DNA of 64,000 bases. Origin: Azospirillum ramasamyi. GTDB taxonomy: Bacteria; Pseudomonadota; Alphaproteobacteria; Azospirillales; Azospirillaceae. The translations under genes and the position numbers were made by a program. Shown here in pieces: positions 1-10,213 of this stretch. The notes beneath the pieces were generated by a model that was not told the DNA's origin, searched no databases, and worked only from the letters and a program-made list of their open reading frames with translations. The stretch is taken from positions 127,501 through 191,500 of the forward strand of contig NZ_CP029831.1 in assembly GCF_003233655.1 (NCBI RefSeq), in the 5' to 3' direction. Position 1 is the stretch's first letter; each line of letters starts with the position of its first letter.

Positions 1-514
1 CCGCATGGGGCTTCAGCCCCGACGGGATGTCCCCGGCGGAAAAGTTGAAGCTGGTCTTGCTGGCGCCCGTGGACTCGGCCTTCAGCATGTGCCAGCCGCT
101 GGTCGCCGGGTTGGCCGGGTCGAAGTCGCCGGTCTGGGCCGCATGCTGGCGGATGCCGCCGATGCTGACGTCCAGGCCGTTGGGCGAGGAGAGCTTGGCC
201 GAATAGAGCCCTTCGCCCTCGCTGGTGAAGCCGGTCACCCATTCCCCACCGCTCAACACCGGCGTCTCATCTTGATAGGCGAGGAAGCTGTGGCCGTCGT
301 CGCGGGCATCCAGGGTCAGGGTCTTGTCCAGGCGATAGGTGCCGCCGCGGACATAGGCAGTGTCGATATCGCTGGACCGCATGGCGTCGCGCGCCTTCTC
401 GAGACTGGCGAAGGGACCATCGGTGAGGTCGGCGTTGGGCGCGGCGAGCCGCCCGGACCAGCTGTCATTGCCCATGGTGGACACGAAGAAAGCGGTCTGG
501 TCGGTGGTCGGCAT
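1..514 (-). CDS. Right-handed beta-helix (pectate-lyase-like) protein, N-terminal part
   Basis: Only the first 171 residues are present; the gene runs off the left edge. The start at 514 is chosen because GGAGG lies 8 nt upstream on the minus strand; an ATG seven bases earlier (521) sits too close to it and stops after 18 codons. The N-terminus reads FFVSTMGNDSWSG, followed by DGPFASLEKARDAMR near residues 32-46 and YVRGGTYRL, the usual entry into polysaccharide-lyase or epimerase-type beta-helix proteins (family knowledge). There is no Sec signal peptide, so if it is secreted a type I route with C-terminal RTX repeats is likely (inference). The substrate cannot be told from this fragment. 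Confidence 0.75.
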   Translation of the reverse strand, partial: MPTTDQTAFFVSTMGNDSWSGRLAAPNADLTDGPFASLEKARDAMRSSDIDTAYVRGGTYRLDKTLTLDARDDGHSFLAYQDETPVLSGGEWVTGFTSEGEGLYSAKLSSPNGLDVSIGGIRQHAAQTGDFDPANPATSGWHMLKAESTGASKTSFNFSAGDIPSGLKPHA

Positions 515-928
515 CAGTCATTCCTCCGTTTTGATGGAGGTATGAGTCGAATTTTTTGGTTAAATTTCTGTTTACGTACTTATTGCCTCTGATGATAAAG
601 CTCGTCCTGAAAGATGGCATTTTTGCATTTCTCTACCCCATTCGAATTTGGAGAGCTTCATGTTCGGTTTTGTTTTTCGATCTTCGATCACATCGTTTGC
701 CAATACACTCTCAACCGAGCATTTCCCGTTTTGCGTGTGTCGGCAAGCAATCGGCCTCCCGAGTCCGCCATGTAGGCGTTACAGGGCATCACCGCGCTGG
801 TCATTTTCTGGAATTTTATGATAAGCTCGGGCCCGCCGGGGACTTGTTATTGGTCATTCAGCGGAGCCGCGCCCAGTTCAGCGTCAGAGCCGCCCACCCC
901 GGCCTACAGGACGTGAAAGGGACCTGTC
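515..928. other. Gene-free AT-rich spacer between divergent beta-helix and cold-shock genes
   Basis: About 410 bases with no convincing gene. Bases 530-760 are clearly richer in A and T than the rest of the window, with runs such as TTTTTTGGTTAAAT near 550-565. It must carry the promoters of both divergent genes. The long distance to the cold-shock start fits the long 5' leaders of cold-shock mRNAs, but I cannot place a transcription start. Confidence 0.6.
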
Positions 929-1558
929 TTGAGCGAAGAGTTGAAGAACGTCACCGCGACGAACGTCACCGCGACGGTAAAGTGGTTCAAGCCGGAAAAA
1001 GGTTTTGGGTTCGTCCGCCTTGCCGATGGGTCCGGCGAGGCCTTCTTGCACGCTTCGGTCCTGGCTGCCGCCTCCCTGCCCAATCCGGCCGAAGGCACGA
1101 CGGTCGTCTGCGATCTGGCCCAGGGTGCCAAGGGGCCCCAGGTCGTCGCCATCCACTCCGCGACGCCGCCTGAAAACCCGCCGCCCCCGCGGACACGCAA
1201 CCAGCGGCCGCCCCGCCCCACCGCGTCGACCCTCCAGCAGTCGGCCGTCCAGCAATCGGCCCAGCCCGAGGATGGCGGAGAACCCCTCGTCCGTGCCCCC
1301 AAGCCGCCGCGTGAACGGCGCGAGCGTCAAGCCGAACCCACCGGGCCCGCCACCATGGCCTACGGCACCGTGCGCTGGTACAACCTGGACAGCCAGTCCG
1401 GCCTGATCGAACCGTGGGAAGACGGGGCGACCGTCTATTTCGACCGCGCCACCCTGCGTCAGTCCGGCCTGGACATCGTCGCCGACGGCGAAGACGTGCG
1501 GTATCTGGCGGTCGGGTCGGAAGATGCGCCGGTCGCTCAGCGCGTCGAGTTGATCTGA
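929..1558 (+). CDS. Two-domain cold-shock protein
   Basis: A 209-residue protein with two cold-shock domains joined by a proline/arginine-rich, probably disordered linker (about residues 77-142). The first domain (13-76) has the RNA-binding motif KGFGFV. The second (143-208) keeps the fold pattern, GTVRWYN, but its RNP1 equivalent is SGLIEPW, lacking the aromatic pair, so it probably binds nucleic acid weakly. The start is TTG at 929, supported by AAAGGGA 6-7 nt upstream. Fused double-CSD proteins are common in alphaproteobacteria and act as RNA chaperones or regulators (family knowledge). A 13-bp perfect tandem duplication covers the stop codon. Confidence 0.9.
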   Translation: MSEELKNVTATNVTATVKWFKPEKGFGFVRLADGSGEAFLHASVLAAASLPNPAEGTTVVCDLAQGAKGPQVVAIHSATPPENPPPPRTRNQRPPRPTASTLQQSAVQQSAQPEDGGEPLVRAPKPPRERRERQAEPTGPATMAYGTVRWYNLDSQSGLIEPWEDGATVYFDRATLRQSGLDIVADGEDVRYLAVGSEDAPVAQRVELI

Positions 1559-1571
1559 CGAGTTGATCTGA
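1546..1571. repeat. 13-bp tandem duplication across a stop codon
   Basis: CGAGTTGATCTGA occurs twice in direct succession (1546-1558 and 1559-1571). The first copy encodes the last residues and stop of the cold-shock gene; the second is untranslated. It looks like a recent slippage duplication that left the protein unchanged. Confidence 0.9.
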
Positions 1572-1649
1572 CGGCAGGCCGCCACCGGAAGGCAATGCCG
1601 TGCGGAGTCCCTGACAGGTCCTCCGCGCGGCTCTTTGCATTTGTTTCGA

Positions 1650-3365
1650 TCAGAACCGCGTCGACAGGGTGAAGAAAACGCGCGGAGCGCGGTCCTGCGT
1701 GCTGAAAGGCGTGGTGATGAAGGGCTTCGCCACCTCCACGGCGCCGTCGATCCGCCGGAACACGCCGAAACGCAAGCCGACACCGGCAGAGGCGAGGGAG
1801 CGGCGGCCATGGCGCGTGCCGCCTTCATAATTATAGACGGCACCGTAGTCGCCGAAACCATAGGCGACGGCGTAATCCAGCCCCTCCTCCTGCACCGGCA
1901 GAATGTACCGCAGTTCCGCCCGCCCCGCGAAGCCGCTGTCGCCGGTGAGTTCCGACGGGTCGAAGGCACGGCCGTACTGCTTGCCGCCCACGCCGTACTC
2001 CTCCGACGACAGCAGTTGGTCGGGGCTGTATTGCGCTTCGGCGGACAGCGCCAGGATCAGCGAGTCGTTCAAAGGCTGGTTGCGCTGGGCCGAGACCAGC
2101 AGCTTGCAGAAATCGCTGCGCCCGCCGCTGCGCGTCAGGTTGGCGCTGCCGGAAGAGGTGGAGTTCAAGATGTCCAACCCCTTGGACAGTTCCGCCGTCA
2201 GCAGGTTCGCACCACCCCAATCGTCGGCGAAGTCATAGGAGACATTGGCGGCGACGATGCGCAGCCGGTCCTGCGAGAGCTTGTCGCCCAGCGCGTCGGT
2301 GCTGCTGTCGCGGATGGTGAAGCTGACGCCGGCCCGCAGGGTCTGCGCCCGGCTGCGGATGAAGGGATGCGCCACCGCGATGCGGGCGGAACTGGCCAGG
2401 CCGTACAGCTCCAGCGGACGCACGCTGTCGCCCGGCTCCGACCAGGACCTGCGGACGCCATACTCGACGGTCGTGCCCTCCGCATTCACCGGCACAAGTT
2501 GGGTGACGTCGAAGAAGCGCAGTTCGCGGAGCTGCGGGGTGACGATGCCCTGGACGGTGGTACGCTCGAACAGGCCGAGCTGGTCCTCTACGGCGACGAC
2601 GCCGGTCATCTGCATCGGCCCGATCGGGCGGGTGCCACGATTGTCGAGCGCCACGAATCCGCTGAAAGGCGTGCGTTCCAGGGCCAGCGTCAGCCGGGAG
2701 GCGCCGGGGGTATCGGGAGAGGCCTCCAGCACCGTCTTCACAGCCACGCCCGGCAGATCGTCGGCCAGGAGCACGTAGCGCTCCATATCCGCCATGCGCA
2801 AGGGACGCGACGCCTTGATCTTCTCCCCCATCCGCCGCAGCAGGCCCAGACGGTCGGCCGCCTCGCCCTGGACGACCACCTCGCTGACATAACCCTCCAC
2901 CACCTGCAGGCGGACCACGCCGTCGCGGATGCGCTGAGCCGGCACCACGGCCTGCGACAGCACATAGCCGTCGTTGCGGTAGCGCGCGGTGACGGCGTCG
3001 CGGATGGCATAGAGGTCGGCGAGCGTCACCGGCTTGCCCAGCTTGTCGCGCCACAAGGCGGACAGGCTGTCGGCGTCATAGACGCTGTTGCCGTCGATGC
3101 GGATTTCGTTAAGCGGCAGGGTGATGCGTTCGGCGTCGCGGGGCGGCGGGGCCTTCTCCGGCTCCGGCATCTCGATCTCGGGGACGGATTGCGGCACGGC
3201 CGGGCGCTCGAAGCGCTGCTCCAGCCGATTGGGGTCGAGCGAGGGCGGCAAAACCGGCGGAACCGACTGCGCCAGCGCCGGCAACGGAACGGCAGCACCG
3301 GCAAGCAGCAGAGCGGACAGGCGGGCCAGGCGCAGAGCGGAACTGGGAATGGAAGAACAGGGCAT
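1650..3365 (-). CDS. TpsB/ShlB-FhaC family outer-membrane transporter
   Basis: A 571-residue outer-membrane beta-barrel transporter of two-partner secretion. Residues 1-33 are a Sec signal peptide (LLLAGAAVPLPALAQ). A proline-rich stretch follows, then a POTRA domain at about 82-165 with IRIDGN and the typical VVEGYV ending, then the ShlB barrel from about 215 to the C-terminal FTLSTRF, which ends in Phe as outer-membrane proteins do. The ATG at 3365 was preferred because upstream in-frame sequence is arginine-rich and comes before the signal peptide. It is the last gene of an operon with a CHASE2 cyclase and a FecR-like protein. No TpsA partner lies nearby, so its cargo is encoded elsewhere or it has another role. 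Confidence 0.88.
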   Translation of the reverse strand: MPCSSIPSSALRLARLSALLLAGAAVPLPALAQSVPPVLPPSLDPNRLEQRFERPAVPQSVPEIEMPEPEKAPPPRDAERITLPLNEIRIDGNSVYDADSLSALWRDKLGKPVTLADLYAIRDAVTARYRNDGYVLSQAVVPAQRIRDGVVRLQVVEGYVSEVVVQGEAADRLGLLRRMGEKIKASRPLRMADMERYVLLADDLPGVAVKTVLEASPDTPGASRLTLALERTPFSGFVALDNRGTRPIGPMQMTGVVAVEDQLGLFERTTVQGIVTPQLRELRFFDVTQLVPVNAEGTTVEYGVRRSWSEPGDSVRPLELYGLASSARIAVAHPFIRSRAQTLRAGVSFTIRDSSTDALGDKLSQDRLRIVAANVSYDFADDWGGANLLTAELSKGLDILNSTSSGSANLTRSGGRSDFCKLLVSAQRNQPLNDSLILALSAEAQYSPDQLLSSEEYGVGGKQYGRAFDPSELTGDSGFAGRAELRYILPVQEEGLDYAVAYGFGDYGAVYNYEGGTRHGRRSLASAGVGLRFGVFRRIDGAVEVAKPFITTPFSTQDRAPRVFFTLSTRF

Positions 3366-3391
3366 TGTGGAGATCGCGGTCCTGGGAAGGG

Positions 3392-5560
3392 CTATTTGTC
3401 GGTTAGCGCGGTCACGCCGGCCCAGCCCGGTTCGGCGGGATGGCCGACCCGCTTTTCCGCCTTGTGCAGCATCGCCAGCGCGGCGCCGTCGCCGGCCGCC
3501 AAGGCTCGGAAGCCGGATGCCGCCGCCTCGAAACGGCCGGCCCGCCAATGGTCGAGGGCGGCGGCATAGGCCGCCCGCTGGGCGCTATCCTCAGGATCGG
3601 CGCGGCGGGCCTCGGGGAGCGGCTCGAACACCTCGACAGGTTCGCTGCGGCCGACCACCTGAACGATGTCGAGGGCGCGGAAGGCCTCCGGGTCGCCATG
3701 GTGGCGCATGGTCTCGCCGCTGACCATCAGAGTGGTGTTGTAGTATTTGTTGGCCCCTTCCAGGCGGGAAGCCAGGTTCACCGTGTCGCCCATCACCGTA
3801 TAGTTGAAACGCCGGGGCGAGCCGATGTTGCCGATCAGCGCCGGACCGGTGGCGATGCCGATGCGGTTGGAGCCGCGCCCGCTGGAGGTCGCCAGCAGGG
3901 TCGGGTCGTCCGCCATCGCCTGACGCATCGCCAGCGCCGCCGCCACCGCGGCGCGAGCATGGTTGTCGATGGCATAGGGGGCGCCGAACACTGCCAGAAC
4001 CGCATCGCCGATGTATTTGTCGACGAAGCCGCCATGCTCCTCGATGATGTCGGTCATCACGGTGAAATAGCGGTTCAGCACGGTGACCAGGGCTTCCGGC
4101 TCCATCCCCTCCGACATCTTGGTGAAGCCGGCGATGTCGCAGAACAGGATCGACAGGTCGCGCTCCTCGCCGCCCAGGCTGGGCGATTGGCCCGAGGCGA
4201 TCATGTCGTCGATCAGGGAACCGGGCAGGTAGAGCTTGAAGGCGTTGCGGATGCGCCGCTGGTCGCGGTCCAGCACGGCGAAGCGGAAGCCGAGCGCCAA
4301 CGGGAAGACGAGCACCGCCGCCAGCGCCGCCTGCAGGTAGGGCAGGACCAGTCCGGCCTGGAACAGTTCGACCGCCACGCCGCTCCAACCCGCCAGCAGC
4401 AGGACCAGGCCGGCGGCGGCCACCGGCGGGCGGGTGGCCAGCGTCACCAGGGCGGCAAGCCCGGCCAGCAGCAGGACCAGCGATGCGCCGGCCGGTTTTC
4501 CCATCTCGGCCAGCGCATCGCCGGCCATCAGATTGGAAATGGCGGCGGCGTGGATGTAGACACCGGGGATGCTGTCGCGCGTGCGGCCGGAGACATACAG
4601 GTCGCTCATCACCGGCAGGGCGCAGCGTTCGGGCAGGTTCAGCCCCTCCGGCTTCGTCACCCAGCGGTTGGAGGAGAGCTTGCGGTCCTCCACGTCCAGC
4701 ACGGTGCCGACCATCACCGCCTTGCCCTTGAAATGCCGGGCGAAATAGTCGGACTTGCCGGCCTCGGCGCAGGCGAACAGGTCGGCCAGCGAATAGGTCG
4801 GTATGGCACCGGGAGCCGTGGCGTGGTTGACCAGCAGCCGGTTGCCCTCCCCGCCCGGCAGCCGGTAGCCGCCCAGCGAGACGGAGCCGTCGGCCGCCCG
4901 CTCCAGCGGCGCCTTCAGCGCGCGGGACGCCACCTCCACCGCCATGCCCGGCTCGGCCTTCGTCTGGCCGCCCTGCTCGCCATTGGCGGGACCGGCCACG
5001 CTCAATGTCAGCGGCACGCGGCGAAGAACGCCGTCTGGATCCTCCACCAGATTGACCGAGCGGACATTGTTGACCCCTGCAGCGATCATGTAGCCGCGAT
5101 AGGGCATCAGCGGGTCGCTCTGGTGCTGCACCTTGGCCAGCACCAGCCGGCCGTCCCTGCCGCCGCGGCGCAGGGTCAGCAGATAGTCGCGTTCGAAGCC
5201 GGGGATCAGCGTCTCGACCGAGGTCGGGTGGACGATGTCGAGTCCGACCGCCGCCGCCCCGCCGTCCAGCATCGCCCCCAGCACGACGCCCAGCCGCGGC
5301 CCCCACAGCGCCTGCGGCGTGCCGGCGAAGGGCTGGCGGCGGTAGGTCTCCTCGTCGATCCCGACCACGACGACCGGCGACGGATCGGGCGCCGGCCGCG
5401 GGCCGTTCAGATGCTCGCGCAGCCAGTAGAGGCTGTCGATCGATGGCCCCTGCAGGAGTGGCGAGACCGCCAGTGCCAGAAGCCCGGCGAGGACCGGTGC
5501 GACGGCGCCGAGCAGGACCAGCCTCACGCGCCGGGGCAGTTTGATCGTCGGCAGCCTCAC
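3392..5560 (-). CDS. CHASE2-domain class III adenylate/guanylate cyclase
   Basis: A 722-residue membrane cyclase. One transmembrane helix near residues 12-34, a periplasmic CHASE2 sensor (about 40-330, with VVVVGIDEETYRR), three more helices (about 345-430), then a class III nucleotide cyclase domain from about 465 to 640. The metal-binding motif FCDIAGFTKMSE, the substrate-region motif FVDKYIGDAVLAVFG and the transition-state region GDTVNLASRLE are intact, so it should be active, making cAMP by family expectation. A short helical tail follows. The start is GTG at 5560, 11 nt after the upstream stop, with no strong ribosome site, so it may be translationally coupled. The ligand of CHASE2 is unknown. 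Confidence 0.93.
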   Translation of the reverse strand: MRLPTIKLPRRVRLVLLGAVAPVLAGLLALAVSPLLQGPSIDSLYWLREHLNGPRPAPDPSPVVVVGIDEETYRRQPFAGTPQALWGPRLGVVLGAMLDGGAAAVGLDIVHPTSVETLIPGFERDYLLTLRRGGRDGRLVLAKVQHQSDPLMPYRGYMIAAGVNNVRSVNLVEDPDGVLRRVPLTLSVAGPANGEQGGQTKAEPGMAVEVASRALKAPLERAADGSVSLGGYRLPGGEGNRLLVNHATAPGAIPTYSLADLFACAEAGKSDYFARHFKGKAVMVGTVLDVEDRKLSSNRWVTKPEGLNLPERCALPVMSDLYVSGRTRDSIPGVYIHAAAISNLMAGDALAEMGKPAGASLVLLLAGLAALVTLATRPPVAAAGLVLLLAGWSGVAVELFQAGLVLPYLQAALAAVLVFPLALGFRFAVLDRDQRRIRNAFKLYLPGSLIDDMIASGQSPSLGGEERDLSILFCDIAGFTKMSEGMEPEALVTVLNRYFTVMTDIIEEHGGFVDKYIGDAVLAVFGAPYAIDNHARAAVAAALAMRQAMADDPTLLATSSGRGSNRIGIATGPALIGNIGSPRRFNYTVMGDTVNLASRLEGANKYYNTTLMVSGETMRHHGDPEAFRALDIVQVVGRSEPVEVFEPLPEARRADPEDSAQRAAYAAALDHWRAGRFEAAASGFRALAAGDGAALAMLHKAEKRVGHPAEPGWAGVTALTDK

Positions 5561-5570
5561 GCCCGGCGGC

Positions 5571-6296
5571 TCAGAAACGGATCAGGCGGCCGAGAGCCGG
5601 ACCGCCGCCGGCGACCGCCTTGTCGTCGATCTTGACGACGTAGGACTTCTGCCCGGCGGAGACCTTGTAGAGACCGCCGGGTTCCAGCCCGGTGCCCTGC
5701 TTGGCGGTGTCCAGCGTCGTGCCGGGGACGTTGACCGTGGTCAGCGCGATGCCCTGCATGTCCAGCCGGTCGATGGTGACCGGTCCGGGAGCGGACAGGA
5801 TCAGCACCGGATGGGTCTTGAACAGCGTGAAGTCCGGCTTGGGCAGCGGCGCCTTCATTCCCGGCAGGGCGATGGGCGCGCTGCGGAAGACGGTCACCCC
5901 CGCCTTGCCCGCCTCGTTCGACACCAGCAGAAGTTTTCCGCCGTCGCAGGGCAGCGTATGGCGGTCGATGGTTCCGCCCTGCACCGCCGACTCCTGGGCG
6001 CCGACCGTCACCGAACCGCCGGTGATCGTCTCGTTCACGCAGGATTCCAGATAGCTCAGCGTCAGCGTCTGGCCCGACTTGAGCGTCACGGTGCGGCCGG
6101 CCGCCAGGTAATCCATCGGCTGCACGCCGTCGACGCCGTCCGACACATCCTCCACCAGCGCGGTGGGGGCGCCACCGGCGGCGGCACCCGCAGCGGACGG
6201 CGCCGGATCGGCGGCGAGCGCCGCCGGAGAGGCAGTCAGCAGAAGCAGGGCACCGGCGGCGAGCACGCGGGCGGGCATCTGGAACGCGACGGACAT
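5571..6296 (-). CDS. Exported FecR-like/beta-sandwich protein of the CHASE2 operon
   Basis: A 241-residue protein with a Sec signal peptide (about 1-29, ending in ALAAD) and a periplasmic domain. The stretch GRTVTLKSGQTLTLSYLESC resembles the FecR-type beta-sandwich repeat, and the domain has two cysteines (in LESCVN and LPCDGG) that could pair. AGGGAGG about 9 nt upstream fixes the ATG at 6296. It is the first gene of a tight operon with the cyclase (10-nt gap) and TpsB (26-nt gap). FecR-like proteins occur beside CHASE2 cyclases in many bacteria (recollection of synteny), so it may act as a periplasmic partner of the sensor domain (inference). Confidence 0.65.
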   Translation of the reverse strand: MSVAFQMPARVLAAGALLLLTASPAALAADPAPSAAGAAAGGAPTALVEDVSDGVDGVQPMDYLAAGRTVTLKSGQTLTLSYLESCVNETITGGSVTVGAQESAVQGGTIDRHTLPCDGGKLLLVSNEAGKAGVTVFRSAPIALPGMKAPLPKPDFTLFKTHPVLILSAPGPVTIDRLDMQGIALTTVNVPGTTLDTAKQGTGLEPGGLYKVSAGQKSYVVKIDDKAVAGGGPALGRLIRF

Positions 6297-6584
6297 GAAA
6301 GCGGCCTCCCTGTCAATGCAACGGGGTACACCTGTTGCGGACGGCTTCAATATGGCTGCGCACCCTTTAGCGAAGTTACCGAGTTGATTCAAATCCAATA
6401 CGTCGGCCCGACATACCATTGTCATGCGGCATCGCCCCTGCAACCGTCGCGGGATTGTCATTAATCCGCAATGAACCCGCCATTCCCGCGTCATCACCCG
6501 GCGATACTGTACGTGTCCCGCGCCCTGGCGACCGCTCCGGTCGCGGCGGCGGGAACGGGCATCAACGGGGCGTCGCGACCGATC
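6297..6584. promoter_or_regulatory. Divergent promoter region, cyclase operon/phoU, with FNR-like site
   Basis: A 288-base gap between divergent units. TTGAT-TCAA-ATCCA at 6384-6397 matches 9 of 10 defined positions of the FNR/FixK-type consensus TTGAT-N4-ATCAA. Two TTGTCAT copies lie at 6419-6425 and 6455-6461, but their 36-bp spacing does not fit a Pho box. Which transcript is controlled cannot be decided from sequence. Confidence 0.35.
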
Positions 6585-7370
6585 ATGGGCACCGAACACA
6601 TCGTCCGCTCCTTCGCGCAGGAACTTCAGCGCCTGTCGAACCTCGTGACCCAGATGGGCGGCGTGGCGGAGGCGCAGGTGGAGGCCGCGGTGAAGGCGGT
6701 ATCGCGCCGCGACGTCGGGCTGGCCACCCAGGTGATGCAGGCCGACGCCCGGCTCGACGCCTACGAACGCGACATCGACGCGGAAGCGGTGCGGCTTCTG
6801 GCCCTGCGACAGCCGATGGCCCAGGATCTGCGTGAAATCGTTTCGGCCCTGAAGGTCTCCGCCGACCTGGAACGCATCGGCGACTATGCCGCCAACGTCG
6901 CCAAGCGCTCGCTGGCCCTTGCCCAGGTGCCGGTGGTACGTCCGGCGGCCGGCATCCCGCGCATGGGCCGTCTGGTCGCAGCCATCCTGAAGGAGGTTCT
7001 GGACGCCTATATCGAGCGCGACGTGGGCAAGGCCATCGCCGCCTGGGAGCGCGACGAGGAACTGGACGACCTCTACACCAGCCTGTTCCGCGAGGTCCTG
7101 ACCTATATGATGGAGGATCCGCGCAACATCACGCCCTGCACCCATCTGCTGTTCATGGCGAAGAACCTGGAGCGCATCGGCGACCACGCCACCAACATCG
7201 CCGAGATCATCCATTTCCTGGTGGTCGGCACCCCGCTGACCATCCTGCGGCCGAAGGGCGACGCCAGCAGCTTCGCCGTGGTGCCGCCCGCCGTGGTGCC
7301 GCCGGTCATGCCGCCTACGGATATCCCGGACCTGCCGGATGACGAAGCCGGGCCGGCGGACGCCGGCTGA
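6585..7370 (+). CDS. phoU: Phosphate signalling protein PhoU
   Basis: A 261-residue, all-helical PhoU family protein. It begins MGTEHIVRSFAQELQRL and has the two internal three-helix repeats with the acidic metal-binding signature, seen as ADLERIGDYAANVAKR and NLERIGDHATNIAEI. PhoU restrains the PhoR-PhoB response and phosphate uptake by the Pst transporter (family knowledge). The ATG at 6585 matches the family N-terminus; an upstream in-frame ATG at 6471 adds 38 unconserved residues. No pst genes or phoB/phoR lie beside it, so it is separate from the usual pst operon in this window. The C-terminal tail is proline/valine-rich and unconserved. Confidence 0.93.
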   Translation: MGTEHIVRSFAQELQRLSNLVTQMGGVAEAQVEAAVKAVSRRDVGLATQVMQADARLDAYERDIDAEAVRLLALRQPMAQDLREIVSALKVSADLERIGDYAANVAKRSLALAQVPVVRPAAGIPRMGRLVAAILKEVLDAYIERDVGKAIAAWERDEELDDLYTSLFREVLTYMMEDPRNITPCTHLLFMAKNLERIGDHATNIAEIIHFLVVGTPLTILRPKGDASSFAVVPPAVVPPVMPPTDIPDLPDDEAGPADAG

Positions 7371-7589
7371 CGGCATACCCCCCTCGATTTCGCAGCGACG
7401 TTTTGTCCGGTGAGAGCCGGCGGAATCCCGCGGAATTCCTCATCCGCACAGGGGGCGCAGGGGAGATACCGCCGAAGTGCGGGGCTTTTCCGTTTGCATG
7501 CGGCGCGGGTGTCGGGTATTAGCCCGCCCCGTGTGTCCGACATTCGCCGCGGCACCCTGTTCCCTGCCTGAAACGAGACGACGCTGGTC

Positions 7590-8744
7590 ATGCCCGCCGA
7601 CGCATTGAGTTCCGCCCTGCTTCCCGCCGGACTGCACGACGTGCTGCCGTCCGAAGCGGCGCATGAGGCGGCCGCCGTCGAACGCCTGCTGGCGGAATTC
7701 GCCGCGCAGGGCTATCGCCGTGTCGACCCGCCGCTGGTGGAGTTCGAGGAGAACCTGCTCTCCGGCCCCGGTGCGGCGATGTCCAAGCAGACCTTCCGGC
7801 TGATGGACCCGCATTCGCAGCGGATGATGGCGGTGCGTGCCGACATCACCCCGCAGATCGCCCGCATCGCCACCACCCGCCTGAAGAACGAGGCCCGGCC
7901 GCTGCGCCTGTGCTACGCCGGGCAGGTGCTGCGGGTGAAGGGTTCGCAGCTGCGCCCCGAACGCCAGTTCACCCAGGTCGGCGTCGAGCTGATCGGCGCG
8001 CTGGAGGCGGAGGCCGATGCCGAGGTGGTGCTGCTAGCCGTCCAGGCGCTGACCGCCATCGGCGTGCCGCACCTGTCGGTCGACCTCTGCGTTCCCACCA
8101 TGGTGTCGCGCATCTGCGCCGGGCTCGGCCTGGGCGAGGAGGAAATCCGGCAGCTGCGCGGCGCGCTCGACCGCAAGGACGCCGCCGCGGTGGCCGCCGT
8201 CGGCGGACCGGCGGCGACGCTGCTGGAATCGCTGATGAGCGCGTCGGGGCCCGCCGACCGCGCCATGCAGGCGCTGGCCGCCCTGCCGCTGCCGGAGGGG
8301 GCCGAGAAGGACCGCCGCCGGCTGACCGACACGCTGGCGCTGCTGCGCGCGGCGATGCCCGACCTGACGGTGACCGTCGATCTGGTCGAGCATCGCGGCT
8401 TCGAATACCAGACCGGCCTCAGCTTCACCCTGTTCTCCCGCGCGGCGGGCGAACTGGGCCAGGGCGGGCGCTATCGCGCCGGGGCGCAGGGCGAAGACCG
8501 CGGGGAGCCGGCGACCGGCTTCACGCTGTACATGGATACGCTGCTGCGGGCGGTGCCCGCGGCGAAGGCGCCGGGGCGCGTGTATGTGCCGCACGGCTCC
8601 GGCTGGGAATCGGCGCGCCGTCTGCGGGCCGAGGGTTGGGTTACGGTGGCCGGGCTCGCCCCGGTGGGTGATGCGGCCGCCGAGGCGAAGCGGCTCCAGT
8701 GCGGCCATTGGCTGGCCGGCGGAGACGTCAAGCCGGTCGGGTAA
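7590..8744 (+). CDS. hisZ: ATP phosphoribosyltransferase regulatory subunit HisZ
   Basis: A 384-residue class II tRNA-synthetase-like protein lacking the aminoacylation function. It starts LLPAGLHDVLPSEA and keeps motif 2-like elements (MAVRADITPQIARI, RPLRLCYAGQVLR). HisZ pairs with the short form of HisG to make the first histidine-pathway enzyme responsive to histidine (family knowledge), so this organism should have a short HisG elsewhere. It lies 102 bases upstream of purA in the same direction; this hisZ-purA order is seen in other alphaproteobacteria. HisS is the alternative, but the sequence lacks the usual HisS C-terminal anticodon-binding domain. Confidence 0.93.
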   Translation: MPADALSSALLPAGLHDVLPSEAAHEAAAVERLLAEFAAQGYRRVDPPLVEFEENLLSGPGAAMSKQTFRLMDPHSQRMMAVRADITPQIARIATTRLKNEARPLRLCYAGQVLRVKGSQLRPERQFTQVGVELIGALEAEADAEVVLLAVQALTAIGVPHLSVDLCVPTMVSRICAGLGLGEEEIRQLRGALDRKDAAAVAAVGGPAATLLESLMSASGPADRAMQALAALPLPEGAEKDRRRLTDTLALLRAAMPDLTVTVDLVEHRGFEYQTGLSFTLFSRAAGELGQGGRYRAGAQGEDRGEPATGFTLYMDTLLRAVPAAKAPGRVYVPHGSGWESARRLRAEGWVTVAGLAPVGDAAAEAKRLQCGHWLAGGDVKPVG

Positions 8745-8846
8745 TCCGGTTTTTTAGCGTGAACGGACCCCCACGCCGCGCGGATGGTGCCCTGCGGCGG
8801 ATCGGGTGGTCGAGCGGTACCTTTTGAAGTTTTGCGGAGACGAGAG

Positions 8847-10139
<1,293 letters not shown>

Positions 10140-10160
10140 GGCGGCGGGGAGTTCCCAGGA

Positions 10161-10192
10161 AAGAAGGGCCGGCGCTTTGCCGGCCCTTTTTC
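10161..10192 (+). terminator. Intrinsic terminator after purA
   Basis: Perfect 8-bp stem GGGCCGGC (10166-10173) / GCCGGCCC (10179-10186) with a 5-nt loop and five T directly after (10187-10191). Confidence 0.92.
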
Positions 10193-10213
10193 GTTCTGGA
10201 AGGCCTGAAGCGA

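Noticed and set aside
157..158. tRNA, rRNA, CRISPR arrays, insertion sequences anywhere in the window
   Set aside because: No cloverleaf with a GTTCGA arm, no regular repeat-spacer pattern and no transposase-like protein was found on either strand; coordinates are a placeholder.
519..521. ATG at 521 as start of the beta-helix gene
   Set aside because: It is out of frame with the conserved protein, sits one base from GGAGG, and stops after 18 codons.
6419..6461. Possible Pho box from two TTGTCAT copies before phoU
   Set aside because: PhoB half-sites are 11 bp apart; these are 36 bp apart.
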